Source: JAHCHG01 sp038246645
Lineage (GTDB): Bacteria > Acidobacteriota > Blastocatellia > Pyrinomonadales > Pyrinomonadaceae
Direction of reading: 5' to 3'
NCBI GenBank assembly: GCA_038246645.1
Contig: JBBRVS010000001.1
Coordinates: 1-64,000, forward strand
DNA: 64,000 nt
Part shown: one piece after another, positions 1-7,894 of the stretch
How the letters are laid out: each line of letters starts with the position of its first letter
Position numbering within the stretch: the stretch's first letter is position 1
The notes under the pieces: model-generated
Told to the model about the DNA's origin: nothing
The model's input: the letters and a program-made list of their open reading frames with translations, nothing else
Database searches by the model: none
Translations under genes and position numbers: made by a program

Positions 1-309
1 AATTTTCCGTATGGAAATGCGGCGAAAGGTAAGTATCTTGAGCGGACATCAGTTGTCGGAAGTTATCAGCCGAATGCGTGGGGTTTGTATGATATGCACG
101 GCAATGTTTGGGAATGGTGTCAAGATTGGTATGGAGTGTATTTGAGCGGAAGCGTAACAGACCCGACGGGAGCAAGTTCGGGCTCGAATCGAGTGGTTCG
201 CGGCGGCGGTTGGCTCTTCAACGGCAGGAGCTTGCGTTCCGCGTATCGGTACTACAACACGCCGTCGTTTCGGAACTCCAACTTGGGTTTTCGTCTTATC
301 AGGGAGTAA
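1..309 (+). CDS. C-terminal part of FGE-sulfatase-like DGR target protein (5' truncated by window edge)
   Basis: The frame is open from base 1 to TAA at 307-309, so this is the 3' end of a longer gene. The peptide contains GLYDMHGNVWEWCQDWY followed by a GGGW...LGFRL ending, the C-terminal signature of the formylglycine-generating-enzyme (SUMF1) fold, a C-type-lectin-like scaffold often used by DGR variable proteins. The last 40 or so residues are encoded by the variable repeat at 182-302, whose substitutable Asn-type codons now read as Val, Leu, Phe, Ser, Tyr and Phe. It is inferred to be a ligand-binding protein diversified by the RT downstream rather than a true sulfatase-modifying enzyme, because the N-terminal part is not visible. 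The DGR genes follow on the same strand. Confidence 0.9.
   Translation, partial: NFPYGNAAKGKYLERTSVVGSYQPNAWGLYDMHGNVWEWCQDWYGVYLSGSVTDPTGASSGSNRVVRGGGWLFNGRSLRSAYRYYNTPSFRNSNLGFRLIRE
182..302 (+). repeat. DGR variable repeat (VR)
   Basis: This 121-bp block aligns without gaps to the template repeat at 2384-2504. I count 16 mismatches, all at positions where the template has A (about 35 A in the template): 10 to T, 4 to G and 2 to C. All 86 or so non-A positions are identical. This adenine-only pattern is the hallmark of DGR mutagenic retrohoming. The last 20 or so bases are unchanged and would serve as the initiation-of-mutagenic-homology end; homology stops at 303. Confidence 0.97.
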
Positions 310-358
310 TGCTTTAGTCCTTTTACGCTTTTACGCTTATGGGGTATGAGAATAGAAA

Positions 359-413
359 GTTAATAATTGGAAAGTGGAAGCGAAACGCAGTCGCCCGCTT
401 TCCAATTATTAAC
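359..413. repeat. 16-bp perfect inverted repeat downstream of VR
   Basis: Arms at 359-374 and 398-413 are perfectly complementary with a 23-nt loop, 57 nt after the VR ends. No T-run follows, so it is not a normal intrinsic terminator. DGRs often carry a hairpin or cruciform just after the VR that aids target recognition, usually closer than this. It also resembles the stuttered-word inverted repeats elsewhere in the window. Confidence 0.6.
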
Positions 414-456
414 GGCGATGAGAAGAAATGAGGGCGAAGGATGCTTGAAAAAAACA

Positions 457-481
457 ACCGCGTTAGCGGTCGGAATTTTTT
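457..481 (+). terminator. possible short intrinsic terminator before the DGR accessory genes
   Basis: A stem ACCGC/GCGGT (457-461 and 466-470) with a GTTA loop is followed within five bases by a run of six T. It sits between the target gene and the HRDC gene, so the target and the RT operon may be transcribed separately. The stem is short. Confidence 0.4.
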
Positions 482-502
482 ACAAAAAACGAAAACTGAA
501 GA

Positions 503-1003
503 ATGTTGACAAAAATCTTTACAATTCGGTTCAATGAGGCAAAAGATTGTTTTGACGATACCGAGTTGCGAGATTTTATCAAAGACAAAGAAGTGCCGGC
601 GATGCGCGACCATTTTTTTTCGCGGCACGAAATTCCGTATCTGACGGTTATCATCAACTATAATTTAAGAACGGAAACTCCAACTTCTACATCAACCGAA
701 ACGAAAAAAGAACGTGATGAATCATGGAAGGAATTGCTTACGCCTGAAAATATGCCGATTTTTAATGCAATGCGGGATTGGCGCAACGAAACGAGCCGGC
801 GGCGCGGCATTGCGCCGTATATCATTTGCACCAATCGCCAACTCGCCGAAATTGTCCAAAAAAAGGTTTCCAGTAAAAATGAACTTAGCCAAATCGAAGG
901 TATCGGCAAAGCAAAGATTGAAAATTTCGGTGATGACATAGTTGCCTTGATGACTGAAAATAAAATTGAAACCGATGGAAAACAAGCCGAGAAAACAACT
1001 TAG
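503..1003 (+). CDS. HRDC-domain DGR accessory protein
   Basis: A 166-residue protein starting at ATG 503. The N-terminal 55 residues form a compact alpha/beta stretch I cannot name. Residues 60-75 are a Thr/Ser/Glu-rich linker, and residues about 78-150 match an HRDC domain (helicase and RNase D C-terminal): LLTPENMPIFNAMRDWR, then the IEGIGKAKIENFG motif typical of nucleic-acid-binding HRDC/HhH folds. HRDC proteins are known as accessory genes in some DGRs, presumably helping the RT handle nucleic acid. Its last 29 bases overlap the Avd gene, so the two are likely translationally coupled. No other helicase or nuclease domain is present, which argues against a RecQ or RNase D fragment. Confidence 0.8.
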   Translation: MLTKIFTIRFNEAKDCFDDTELRDFIKDKEVPAMRDHFFSRHEIPYLTVIINYNLRTETPTSTSTETKKERDESWKELLTPENMPIFNAMRDWRNETSRRRGIAPYIICTNRQLAEIVQKKVSSKNELSQIEGIGKAKIENFGDDIVALMTENKIETDGKQAEKTT

Positions 1004-1349
1004 CCCCGAAGAACAAGACCTTTCAATTTTTCTAAAATGGACGGAATTTATCGAATGGCTTTTTCCGCATACTGAAAAATTCCCGAAGCGTTCAAGATTC
1101 ACAATCGCCTTACGAATTGAAAATCTCTCGCTCGACATCATCGAAGATTTAACCGAAGCCCGTTATAAACAAAACAAAATAGAAATCTTGCGAAAGATAA
1201 ATTTGAATTTAGAAAAAATTCGGATAATGCTTCGTCTGGCTCACAAATTTCGTTATCTTTCCACGCAATCTTACGAATTTTCTTGCCGTTCGCTCAATGA
1301 AGTCGGCAGTATGATTGGTGGTTGGATAAAACAACAGGAAAACAAATGA
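975..1349 (+). CDS. avd: Avd-like DGR accessory variability determinant
   Basis: A 124-residue, strongly basic, all-helical protein. ATG 975 was chosen over a TTG at 966. Four predicted helices (IFLKWTEFIEWLFPHTEKF, ALRIENLSLDIIEDLTEA, EILRKINLNLEKIRIMLRLA, SYEFSCRSLNEVGSMIGGW) match the Avd four-helix bundle, which pentamerises and binds RT and template RNA. It overlaps the HRDC gene by 29 bases and the RT by ATGA, giving a tight three-gene unit. Length and the FPK...FTIALRIE pattern fit the bAvd family. Function follows from family and context. Confidence 0.85.
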   Translation: MENKPRKQLSPEEQDLSIFLKWTEFIEWLFPHTEKFPKRSRFTIALRIENLSLDIIEDLTEARYKQNKIEILRKINLNLEKIRIMLRLAHKFRYLSTQSYEFSCRSLNEVGSMIGGWIKQQENK

Positions 1350-2356
1350 AACGTTACGGAAATCTTTACGAACAGATTACAGATTTTGCAAATCTATACG
1401 ATGCCTCGCAAAAAGCTATTAGCGGACACAGAGACAAACCTTCGGTCATACGATTTTGGTTTAATCTCGAAAATGAACTTTTTATCTTGCAAAATGAGTT
1501 AAAAACTCACACATATCAACCACGACCATATCAGATATTTTTCGTGCGCGAACCGAAACTTCGCCAAATCTGCGCCGCACCGATTCGGGATAGAGTCGTT
1601 CATCACGCTGTTTGCAGCATTGTCGGACCAATTTGGGAAAAAACAATGATTTCCGATAGTTTTGCTTGCCGCGTCGGAAAAGGAACTCTTGCCGCAATAC
1701 TTCGCGCAAAGCATTTTTCCGGTAAATTCAATTTTTTTCTGCAATGCGACATCAAGCATTATTTCGCTATGATTGACCGCACGATTTTACAAAAAATAAT
1801 TCGCCGAAAAATAAAAGATCAAAGTACTTTACAGCTTTTAGATGTCATCATCGAACAAGATTTACATGGCTCGGAAATTGGAAAAGGTGTGCCAATCGGA
1901 AATTTGACCAGCCAGTATTTCGCTAATTTATATCTTAATCAACTTGACCATTTCGTTAAAGAAACATTGCGGGTTAAAGGATTTGTGCGATATATGGACG
2001 ATTTTCTCTTATATGCTGATGACATAGACGAATTGCACGATTTTCATTTATCGATCCTAAGTTTTGCCGCGAACGAATTAAATCTGCAACTCAAGGAAAA
2101 TCGCATCATTGCACCGTGTTCGCAGGGAATTTCGTTTCTCGGCTTTCGCACATTTCCGCATCTTTTACGCTTGCAAGGCAGAAAATGGCGCAGGTTTCGA
2201 CAGAAAATTGAAACTTTGGAGAAAGATTTTTTTGCGGGTGAAATTAAAGAAGATGAATTGGCAAATCGGGCGCAAAGTATGATCGCACACATTTCAAAAG
2301 CAGATTCTTTGCAAGCGCGGCGAAAATTCTTTGCAAAATCGCGGCAAACTTGGTAA
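1346..2356 (+). CDS. DGR reverse transcriptase
   Basis: A 336-residue RT. ATG 1346 overlaps the Avd stop (ATGA); an in-frame TTG at 1322 lies inside avd and is rejected. Catalytic aspartates are visible in QCDIK (D about 135) and the YMDD box (216-219). Motif 4 reads IGNLTSQ (184-190), the [I/V/L]GxxxSQ form that marks DGR RTs, against the QG form of group II intron and retron RTs. There is no maturase or endonuclease domain. It would copy the TR RNA with adenine-specific errors and write the cDNA into the VR at 182-302. The TR starts 27 nt after its stop. Confidence 0.95.
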   Translation: MKRYGNLYEQITDFANLYDASQKAISGHRDKPSVIRFWFNLENELFILQNELKTHTYQPRPYQIFFVREPKLRQICAAPIRDRVVHHAVCSIVGPIWEKTMISDSFACRVGKGTLAAILRAKHFSGKFNFFLQCDIKHYFAMIDRTILQKIIRRKIKDQSTLQLLDVIIEQDLHGSEIGKGVPIGNLTSQYFANLYLNQLDHFVKETLRVKGFVRYMDDFLLYADDIDELHDFHLSILSFAANELNLQLKENRIIAPCSQGISFLGFRTFPHLLRLQGRKWRRFRQKIETLEKDFFAGEIKEDELANRAQSMIAHISKADSLQARRKFFAKSRQTW

Positions 2357-2383
2357 AACCAAAATCAGGTTGAAGTAAAGAAA

Positions 2384-2504
2384 GCTCGAATCGAGTGAAT
2401 CGCGGCGGCAGTTGGAACAACAACGGCAGGAACTTGCGTTCCGCGAATCGGAACAACAACACACCGTCGAATCGGAACAACAACTTGGGTTTTCGTCTTA
2501 TCAG
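2384..2504 (+). repeat. DGR template repeat (TR)
   Basis: A 121-bp near-copy of the VR located downstream of the RT rather than between avd and RT. Read in the VR frame it holds 14 AAC/AAT codons, often as triplets, which is the usual design because A changes at the first two positions of AAY cannot produce a stop codon. It is probably part of a noncoding RNA extending on both sides. A short ORF reading through it (from 2395) is a by-product. Confidence 0.97.
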
Positions 2505-2710
2505 CACAGGAAAAAGGCAGAAAAAATCAGTTCAAGGATTGATTTTGCGAACAATTTCCTGCCCAAAACTTCAAAACCTGCGCCGAATCTAATTCGGACA
2601 AACAAAAATAGAATTAGGCATTTTGGTAGCTTCGGTGAAGAATTGCTTAGTTCATTTTATTCTTAAAGATAGCAGTTGATTTTATCTAGCAGAGTGATTT
2701 TGAAAATAAA

Positions 2711-2857
2711 AAAGAGCGGGCGCAAAGCTGTAGCCCTTCCCAACCTGTTAATAGTTTTAACTTGTCTTTTTCAACTTTATCTTGATTGAGGTTTAGATTT
2801 TATCAAAAAACTCAAACAGATTTCAGGTCAGGAAGGATTGCTCTGCGCCCGCCTCTT
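2711..2857 (+). ncRNA. candidate structured RNA, long imperfect hairpin upstream of coaE
   Basis: A roughly 147-nt segment folds end to end: AGAG plus CGGGCGCA (from 2713) pairs with TGCGCCCG plus CTCT (to 2856) with one bulged C. CCTTCC (2735-2740) pairs with GGAAGG (2831-2836), and ACCTG with CAGGT follows after a 2x2 internal loop. The tip is A/T-rich. Repeated stems separated by small internal loops suggest a real RNA such as a 6S-like molecule or a long leader, rather than a terminator. It ends 8 nt before the coaE start. No family could be assigned by eye. Confidence 0.4.
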
Positions 2858-2865
2858 ATAGAAAT

Positions 2866-3480
2866 ATGCTAAAAGTCGGCTTAACAGGTTCTATTGCAGT
2901 CGGTAAAACTTTTGTTTGTGAGGTTTTAGCCGAACTCGGCGCGTTTGTTTTGGACGCCGATCTGACGGCGCGGGAAGTTGTTGAACCGAATACGAAAGGC
3001 TTAAAATTAATCATTGAGAATTTCGGTCGGGAAGTTTTGCAGCCCGACGGGACGCTTGACCGTATAAACTTAGGCGCAATCGTCTTTGCCGATGAAGAAA
3101 AGCGGCAACTTCTCAATTCAATCGTGCATCCATTGGTTATCGAAAAACAGAATGATTGGCTCGCTCAAAAGGAACTCGAAAAGCCTGACGCGATAGCTGT
3201 CATTGATGCGGCTTTGATGATCGAATCGGGCGGTTATAAACGCTTCGACTGTTTGATTGTCGTTTGGTGCGATTCTGATATACAATTGGAAAGGCTGATT
3301 TTACGCAATAATTTATCGAAGGAAGAAGCCTTAAAACGCATTAAATCGCAAATGCCGCAGGAAGAAAAAAAGCGTTATGCGGATTTTTTGATCGATACGT
3401 CCGAAGGATTTGAAAATACGAGATTACAGACAATTGAAGTTTTTGAGCAATTACGGCTTTTAAGTTTAAAAAATAAATGA
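2866..3480 (+). CDS. coaE: dephospho-CoA kinase
   Basis: A 204-residue protein with P-loop GSIAVGKT near residue 8, the DAD(L)TAREVVEP motif that binds dephospho-CoA, the IVHP and AALMIESGGYKRFD segments, and the lid-like LILRNNLSKEEALKRI. These are diagnostic of CoaE, which phosphorylates the 3'-OH of dephospho-CoA in the last step of coenzyme A synthesis in the cytosol. Length matches the family. The stop overlaps the start of the next gene by four bases (ATGA), so it is probably cotranscribed with the first peptide-binding protein. Confidence 0.95.
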   Translation: MLKVGLTGSIAVGKTFVCEVLAELGAFVLDADLTAREVVEPNTKGLKLIIENFGREVLQPDGTLDRINLGAIVFADEEKRQLLNSIVHPLVIEKQNDWLAQKELEKPDAIAVIDAALMIESGGYKRFDCLIVVWCDSDIQLERLILRNNLSKEEALKRIKSQMPQEEKKRYADFLIDTSEGFENTRLQTIEVFEQLRLLSLKNK

Positions 3481-5471
3481 AACCACCGATGCCCACAGAT
3501 CAACACAGATTTAAGAGAAGAAAAAAATCCGGGTCTATTTGTGTTTATCTGTGGTTAATTTTTTTAGCTTTATTCCTGAGCGCGTGCAGCGAGCTCGAAC
3601 GACCGAAAACCGAGCCGTATTATGCCGAAACCGCGCCGCCGCCGAAACAGGAATTTCGGTGGAGCAACGGCAAAACGCCGAAATCTTTTGATCCGGCGCG
3701 TGCCGGCGCGCCGCCGGAAACCGATGTCGTGCGGGCGGTTTATGAAGGTTTGACCGATACAAATTCAAAAACGCTCGAAATCGTTCCGGCAATCGCGCTT
3801 GAATGGACATCCGAAGAAGAGAACAAAATCTGGACCTTCAATCTGCGCCGCGATTCAAAATGGTCAAACGGCGACAGCGTAACGGCGGAAGATTTTGTGC
3901 GCTCGTGGAAGCGTTTTTCGGAATCGGAAAGAAAGGATATTTCGCATCCCGATCTGCTCGGTAATATCGTCGGAATAAATATCAGGGAAAAAGAAGAAAT
4001 TCCGGTTGAAGCTCCATTAAATAATGATGAAATAGATATTTTGCCGAAGCCGTCCGCCGCGCCGAATTCGCCGATTTTTAATAATCCGCCGATTCAAAAT
4101 CTGCCGAAACCTTTGCCAAAGTCAGAAAATAAACAAGCGGAAACTAATCAAAAACCGAATCCCGCAACGTCTTCGGAACAAAAACCGAAGGGCGAGGATA
4201 AAGTAGATAAAAAAGAATCAAAAACCGAAAGCGAAGAAAAATTCGGGGTTGAAGCGGTTGAAAAATTTACGCTTAAAGTTACGCTGAAAAAATCAGACAA
4301 AGATTTTCCGGCGTTGGTCGCGCATCCTTTGTTTCGACCGATTCACGCAAAAACGGTTTTTGAAAAAGACAAATTAAACGCCGATATTATTACCAACGGC
4401 GCGTTTCGCATTTCGAGCGTCGGGCAGGACGGCATAACGCTCGATAAAGCGGAAAATTATTGGAATAAAGATCAGGTCAAACTCGAAAGAGTGCGGTTTA
4501 TTCCGCAGGAAAATGCGGAAAAAGCTCTGGAAGCGTATCGTTTGGGCGAATTGGATGCGGTAACCAACGCCGAATTTGAACCGCTGGCTTTGAAACTTCT
4601 CACGCCGTATGAAGATTTTCAGCGAACTGTTCACGGCGCGTTGAATTTTTACGAATTTAATTCGAAAAACAAACCTTTTGACGATAAACGCATTCGTGAA
4701 GCTCTGGCAATCTCAATCGAGCGCGAGCGTTTGACCGATGACGAAATGGACGGCGCGACCAAACCCGCGCTCGGTTTCCTGCCTTATAGTCAAGAAAAAG
4801 AAGCAAAACTTTCGCAAGATTTCACACGCGGACAAAAACTTCTGACCGAAGCCGGCTTTCCGAACGGCGAAAATTTCCCGACCATCAAACTTTTGATCAA
4901 CCGCAATAATATCCAGCAGCGTATCGCCCGTTCGGTGGCGCGGATGTGGAAGCAAAATCTCAATATCGAAACGGAAATCATTATCAAAGAAGCCGGAGAA
5001 CTCGAAACTGCCGGAAAAGAAGGCAGTTACGATTTGATCCGGCGCGGCGTGGTTTTTCCGACAACGGACGAAACGGTAAATATGCAGGCGATTTTCGAAT
5101 CAAAAAAAACGGTTGCAGAAGAAGCCGAAAATCAGAACCCGGCGGAATTGGCAAAAGAGCTTAAAACGCTCGAACAATCGAATTCCGATGCGGCGGCACT
5201 GACCAAATCCGCATTGAAATTGCAGCATTTACCGGCGAATTCCGATTTGATTCCGGAAACCGACGATCAGTTCGGTGAAAGCAAAATAATTTTGACCGAA
5301 GTAGATGCGATTAACGAACTTCGCGCCATTCCCCTTTATTTCCCGACTTCATATTCTTTGGTCAAGCCGTATATTCAGGGATTCGAGATCAATACTCTGG
5401 ACGCGCCTTCGCTTAAAGATGTGAGTATTGATAATTTTTGGCAACCGAAAAAGACAGCCGGCGAATCCTAA
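3477..5471 (+). CDS. oligopeptide ABC transporter substrate-binding lipoprotein (family 5)
   Basis: A 664-residue protein with a lipoprotein signal: basic residues 11-17, hydrophobic 21-36, lipobox LSAC with Cys37. The mature part is an SBP_bac_5 domain (SWNGD...TAEDFVRSWKR, the repeated GAFRISS and KPFDDKRIREALAISIER segments). A Pro/Lys/Glu-rich, probably disordered insert of about 70 residues (roughly 180-250) interrupts the domain. It would capture peptides for the OppBCDF complex encoded downstream. The signal-peptide codons 21-27 lie in one arm of an intergenic-type inverted repeat (see the repeat at 3481-3556). Its C-terminal half matches the family less well than that of its paralogue at 5755. 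Confidence 0.9.
   Translation: MKPPMPTDQHRFKRRKKSGSICVYLWLIFLALFLSACSELERPKTEPYYAETAPPPKQEFRWSNGKTPKSFDPARAGAPPETDVVRAVYEGLTDTNSKTLEIVPAIALEWTSEEENKIWTFNLRRDSKWSNGDSVTAEDFVRSWKRFSESERKDISHPDLLGNIVGINIREKEEIPVEAPLNNDEIDILPKPSAAPNSPIFNNPPIQNLPKPLPKSENKQAETNQKPNPATSSEQKPKGEDKVDKKESKTESEEKFGVEAVEKFTLKVTLKKSDKDFPALVAHPLFRPIHAKTVFEKDKLNADIITNGAFRISSVGQDGITLDKAENYWNKDQVKLERVRFIPQENAEKALEAYRLGELDAVTNAEFEPLALKLLTPYEDFQRTVHGALNFYEFNSKNKPFDDKRIREALAISIERERLTDDEMDGATKPALGFLPYSQEKEAKLSQDFTRGQKLLTEAGFPNGENFPTIKLLINRNNIQQRIARSVARMWKQNLNIETEIIIKEAGELETAGKEGSYDLIRRGVVFPTTDETVNMQAIFESKKTVAEEAENQNPAELAKELKTLEQSNSDAAALTKSALKLQHLPANSDLIPETDDQFGESKIILTEVDAINELRAIPLYFPTSYSLVKPYIQGFEINTLDAPSLKDVSIDNFWQPKKTAGES
3481..3556. 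repeat. inverted repeat inside the 5' coding end of the binding-protein gene
   Basis: The left arm contains CCCACAGATCAACACAGAT (3492-3510) and the right arm is ATTTGTGTTTATCTGTGGTT (3537-3556). They are near-complementary, with a purine-rich centre. This type of ACCACAGAT/ATCTGTGGT palindrome is a typical intergenic repeat, yet here it is translated as the first 27 residues of the lipoprotein. Confidence 0.7.
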
Positions 5472-5754
5472 AATTTATTACGCCATTTGCAATTTGCAAT
5501 TTGCAATTTGCGAGTGTTTCAAATTTGATAAAATATCTTTTATCAATGATTTAATCGGGTTTACTAGAAATTAAATCATTACTGTTTGAGACTCACGCAT
5601 TTATTCAAAAGCGGTTGCGAAATACAAGTTATTCTTGCCTGTCAGGTTAGGAACGTGCTAACTTTATGGCAACATTAATTTTGATTATGTTTTTTCTCTC
5701 CTGAAATCCGGCAACCGGATTTTCAAAAAATAGAAGTTTTACAAGGAGTTTTAT
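5472..5754. other. intergenic region: heptamer repeat, hairpin and RBS before the second binding protein
   Basis: Holds four tandem copies of an AATTTGC-type heptamer (about 5486-5513) and a perfect 8-bp hairpin AAATCCGG-CAA-CCGGATTT (5704-5722) about 30 nt upstream of the start. A strong Shine-Dalgarno AAGGAG (5743-5748) sits 6 nt before ATG 5755. The hairpin is followed by A/T-rich sequence and may be an attenuator or processing site. Confidence 0.5.
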
Positions 5755-7890
5755 ATGATGCGAATCAACTTTAAACAATTTCGTTTAGGATTGGCTTTGG
5801 TAGTTTTGTCTTCGGTTTTAATCGGCTGTTCGACGCAGGCAAGCACGAAATATTGGGGACAAACCGATGCGCCGACCGACAATACGATGCGGTATATTAC
5901 CGGATCAGAGCCGGAATCGCTTGATCCGCAGTTTGTTACGGGACAGCCGGAAGCTCGTATTTTGATCGGACTTTATGACAGATTGGTCGAGTATCATCCG
6001 AAAACGATGGAGCCGATTCCGTCAATGGCGACACATTGGGAGCAAAGCCCGGACGGCGCGGTTTACACTTTTTACCTGCGCCAAAACGGGAAATTTTCCA
6101 ACGGCGACCCGATCAAAGCGCAAGATTTCGCCTGGTCATTCCGTCGTGCATTATCGCCCGAACTCGCATCGCGCTACGGTTTTCTGGGTTACGACATAAA
6201 ATACGCCGAAGCATTTAATTCGGGCAAATCATTTGTCAAAGGAAAAGACGGAAATTTCCTTCTGGCAAAGGATTTTTCTAATGTTCCCGCCGATAAAAAA
6301 GAGCCGGCTGCCGAGCCTTCGATTGAAACTACCGCTCCGCCGCAAAACTCCGTTATTCCGACCGAAACAAAAGTTGAAAATGCTAAACCGGAGACCGAAT
6401 TTGAAAAATATATTACTTCGTCCGAACGCCTGACCGTTCCGAGCGATGAAAAAGGACAAGCCACCGCGATTAAGACCAATCCGAAAATAAAAACCGCTCT
6501 GGAAGGCAATGAGCTTGTTGCCGTGACAGCCGAAGACATCGGCGTTGAAGCAGTTGACGATTACACTTTGCGGGTTACTTTGAAACAATCCGCCCCTTAT
6601 TTTACGGGACTTTTAACGCATCAATTCTTCGGCGTACTGCATCGTCCGACAATCGAAAAATTCGGAGAAGATTGGATTAAGCCGCAGAATATTGTTACCA
6701 GCGGTTCATATAAACTTTCTGTCTGGAAACCTTACGATGAAATGATTATCGTTAAGGACCCGAATTATTGGGATGCGGCGAATGTCAAACTCGATTCGAT
6801 CGTGTTTTATCCGATGGATGAACAGACGACGATGATGAATATCTATAAATCGGGCAGAATTGACGCGCTTTATAATCATACGGTTCCTGCCGCCTGGAAT
6901 GAATATATCCGGCAATACAAGGACGAATATCTTCTTCATCCCGAAATGGCTATCGAGTATTACACGATCAGCGTCAAGAAGCCGCCGATGGACAAACTGC
7001 CGGTTCGCAAAGCTCTGGCATTAGCAATTAACCGCGACGCTTTGGAACAATACCGCAAAACGGTCAAGAAATTAGCGGATTTTACGCCCGAAGGAATTTT
7101 TCCGAAATATGAAGAAGCCCGAACCAGAGTTTATGCCAGACTTTTGAAGGAAAAAGGAATTTCCGAGGAAGAATGGGGCAAACGAATGTTTAATCCGGCA
7201 AAAGCCTGCGAATTGATGAAGGAAGCCGGATATAATGTTGCCCCGCGCGAAGAAGGTCGCTGTACGGTTACGGGATTTCCGGCAGATGATATTACGATCA
7301 GCTACAACACCGCGGAAAGCAACAAACAGGTTGCCGAATTTGTGCAGGCGCAATGGAAACAAAATCTGGGAATCACCGTTCAACTCAAGAATATGGAATG
7401 GAAAACCTATCTGCCGTATCGTTCGAGCATCGAATATACCGGTGCGGCAAGAGCCGGTTGGGTTGGCGATTATGTTGATCCGTTCACATTTTTAAGTCAA
7501 TTCTATACGCAAAGCAACGACAGTTCGACCGGTTGGTGGAATCCGAAATACGATCAATTGCTCGACGAAGCAAATCGCACCGCCGATCCGACCGCCCGTT
7601 TTGAAAAACTTGCTGAAGCCGAATTTTTGCTGATGCAGGATCAACCGATTCTGCCGCTTTCGACCGCCGGAACGAGTTGGATGAAAAAGCCTTATATCAA
7701 GGGAATGTACCCGAATCCGGGAACGATGCATCCGTGGAAATTCATTTATATCGAACAAGACCGCAGCAAATGGGACGAAAATGTTGACAATATTATGAAA
7801 TCTACTGATCCGCAGGTCGAAGCGCAAGTCAGCGCGTTGGTCAAATCACAGGAAGATTTTGAAAAATCCAAAGCTGCTAAAAGCGAATAA
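5755..7890 (+). CDS. oligopeptide ABC transporter substrate-binding lipoprotein (OppA-like)
   Basis: A 711-residue protein with a signal ending in lipobox LIGC (Cys about 25) and a canonical SBP_bac_5 domain: GSEPESLDPQFVTGQPEARI, WEQSPDGAVYTFYLR, KFSNGDPIKAQDFAWSFRRAL, and the C-terminal WVGDYVDPFTFLSQF. As in its upstream paralogue, a Pro/Glu/Lys-rich insert of about 80 residues (around 180-260) is followed by the shared VGVEAVxxYTLRVTLK segment, so the insert is ancestral to the pair. It starts after a strong RBS. It is the most likely peptide receptor for the permeases downstream. Confidence 0.93.
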   Translation: MMRINFKQFRLGLALVVLSSVLIGCSTQASTKYWGQTDAPTDNTMRYITGSEPESLDPQFVTGQPEARILIGLYDRLVEYHPKTMEPIPSMATHWEQSPDGAVYTFYLRQNGKFSNGDPIKAQDFAWSFRRALSPELASRYGFLGYDIKYAEAFNSGKSFVKGKDGNFLLAKDFSNVPADKKEPAAEPSIETTAPPQNSVIPTETKVENAKPETEFEKYITSSERLTVPSDEKGQATAIKTNPKIKTALEGNELVAVTAEDIGVEAVDDYTLRVTLKQSAPYFTGLLTHQFFGVLHRPTIEKFGEDWIKPQNIVTSGSYKLSVWKPYDEMIIVKDPNYWDAANVKLDSIVFYPMDEQTTMMNIYKSGRIDALYNHTVPAAWNEYIRQYKDEYLLHPEMAIEYYTISVKKPPMDKLPVRKALALAINRDALEQYRKTVKKLADFTPEGIFPKYEEARTRVYARLLKEKGISEEEWGKRMFNPAKACELMKEAGYNVAPREEGRCTVTGFPADDITISYNTAESNKQVAEFVQAQWKQNLGITVQLKNMEWKTYLPYRSSIEYTGAARAGWVGDYVDPFTFLSQFYTQSNDSSTGWWNPKYDQLLDEANRTADPTARFEKLAEAEFLLMQDQPILPLSTAGTSWMKKPYIKGMYPNPGTMHPWKFIYIEQDRSKWDENVDNIMKSTDPQVEAQVSALVKSQEDFEKSKAAKSE

Positions 7891-7894
7891 ACAA

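Noticed and set aside
966..974. TTG start for Avd, and TTG 1322 for the RT
   Set aside because: ATG 975 and ATG 1346 give the expected family lengths, and the latter has a classic ATGA overlap.
2395..2592. ORF of 65 residues reading NNN-rich peptide through the TR
   Set aside because: It is the template repeat read in the VR frame. The TR is a noncoding template and the downstream part has no protein-like features.
2824..2846. SRP RNA-like word CAGGTCAGGAAGG
   Set aside because: The GGAA is not at the tip of the predicted hairpin and the conserved flanking bases of helix 8 are missing.
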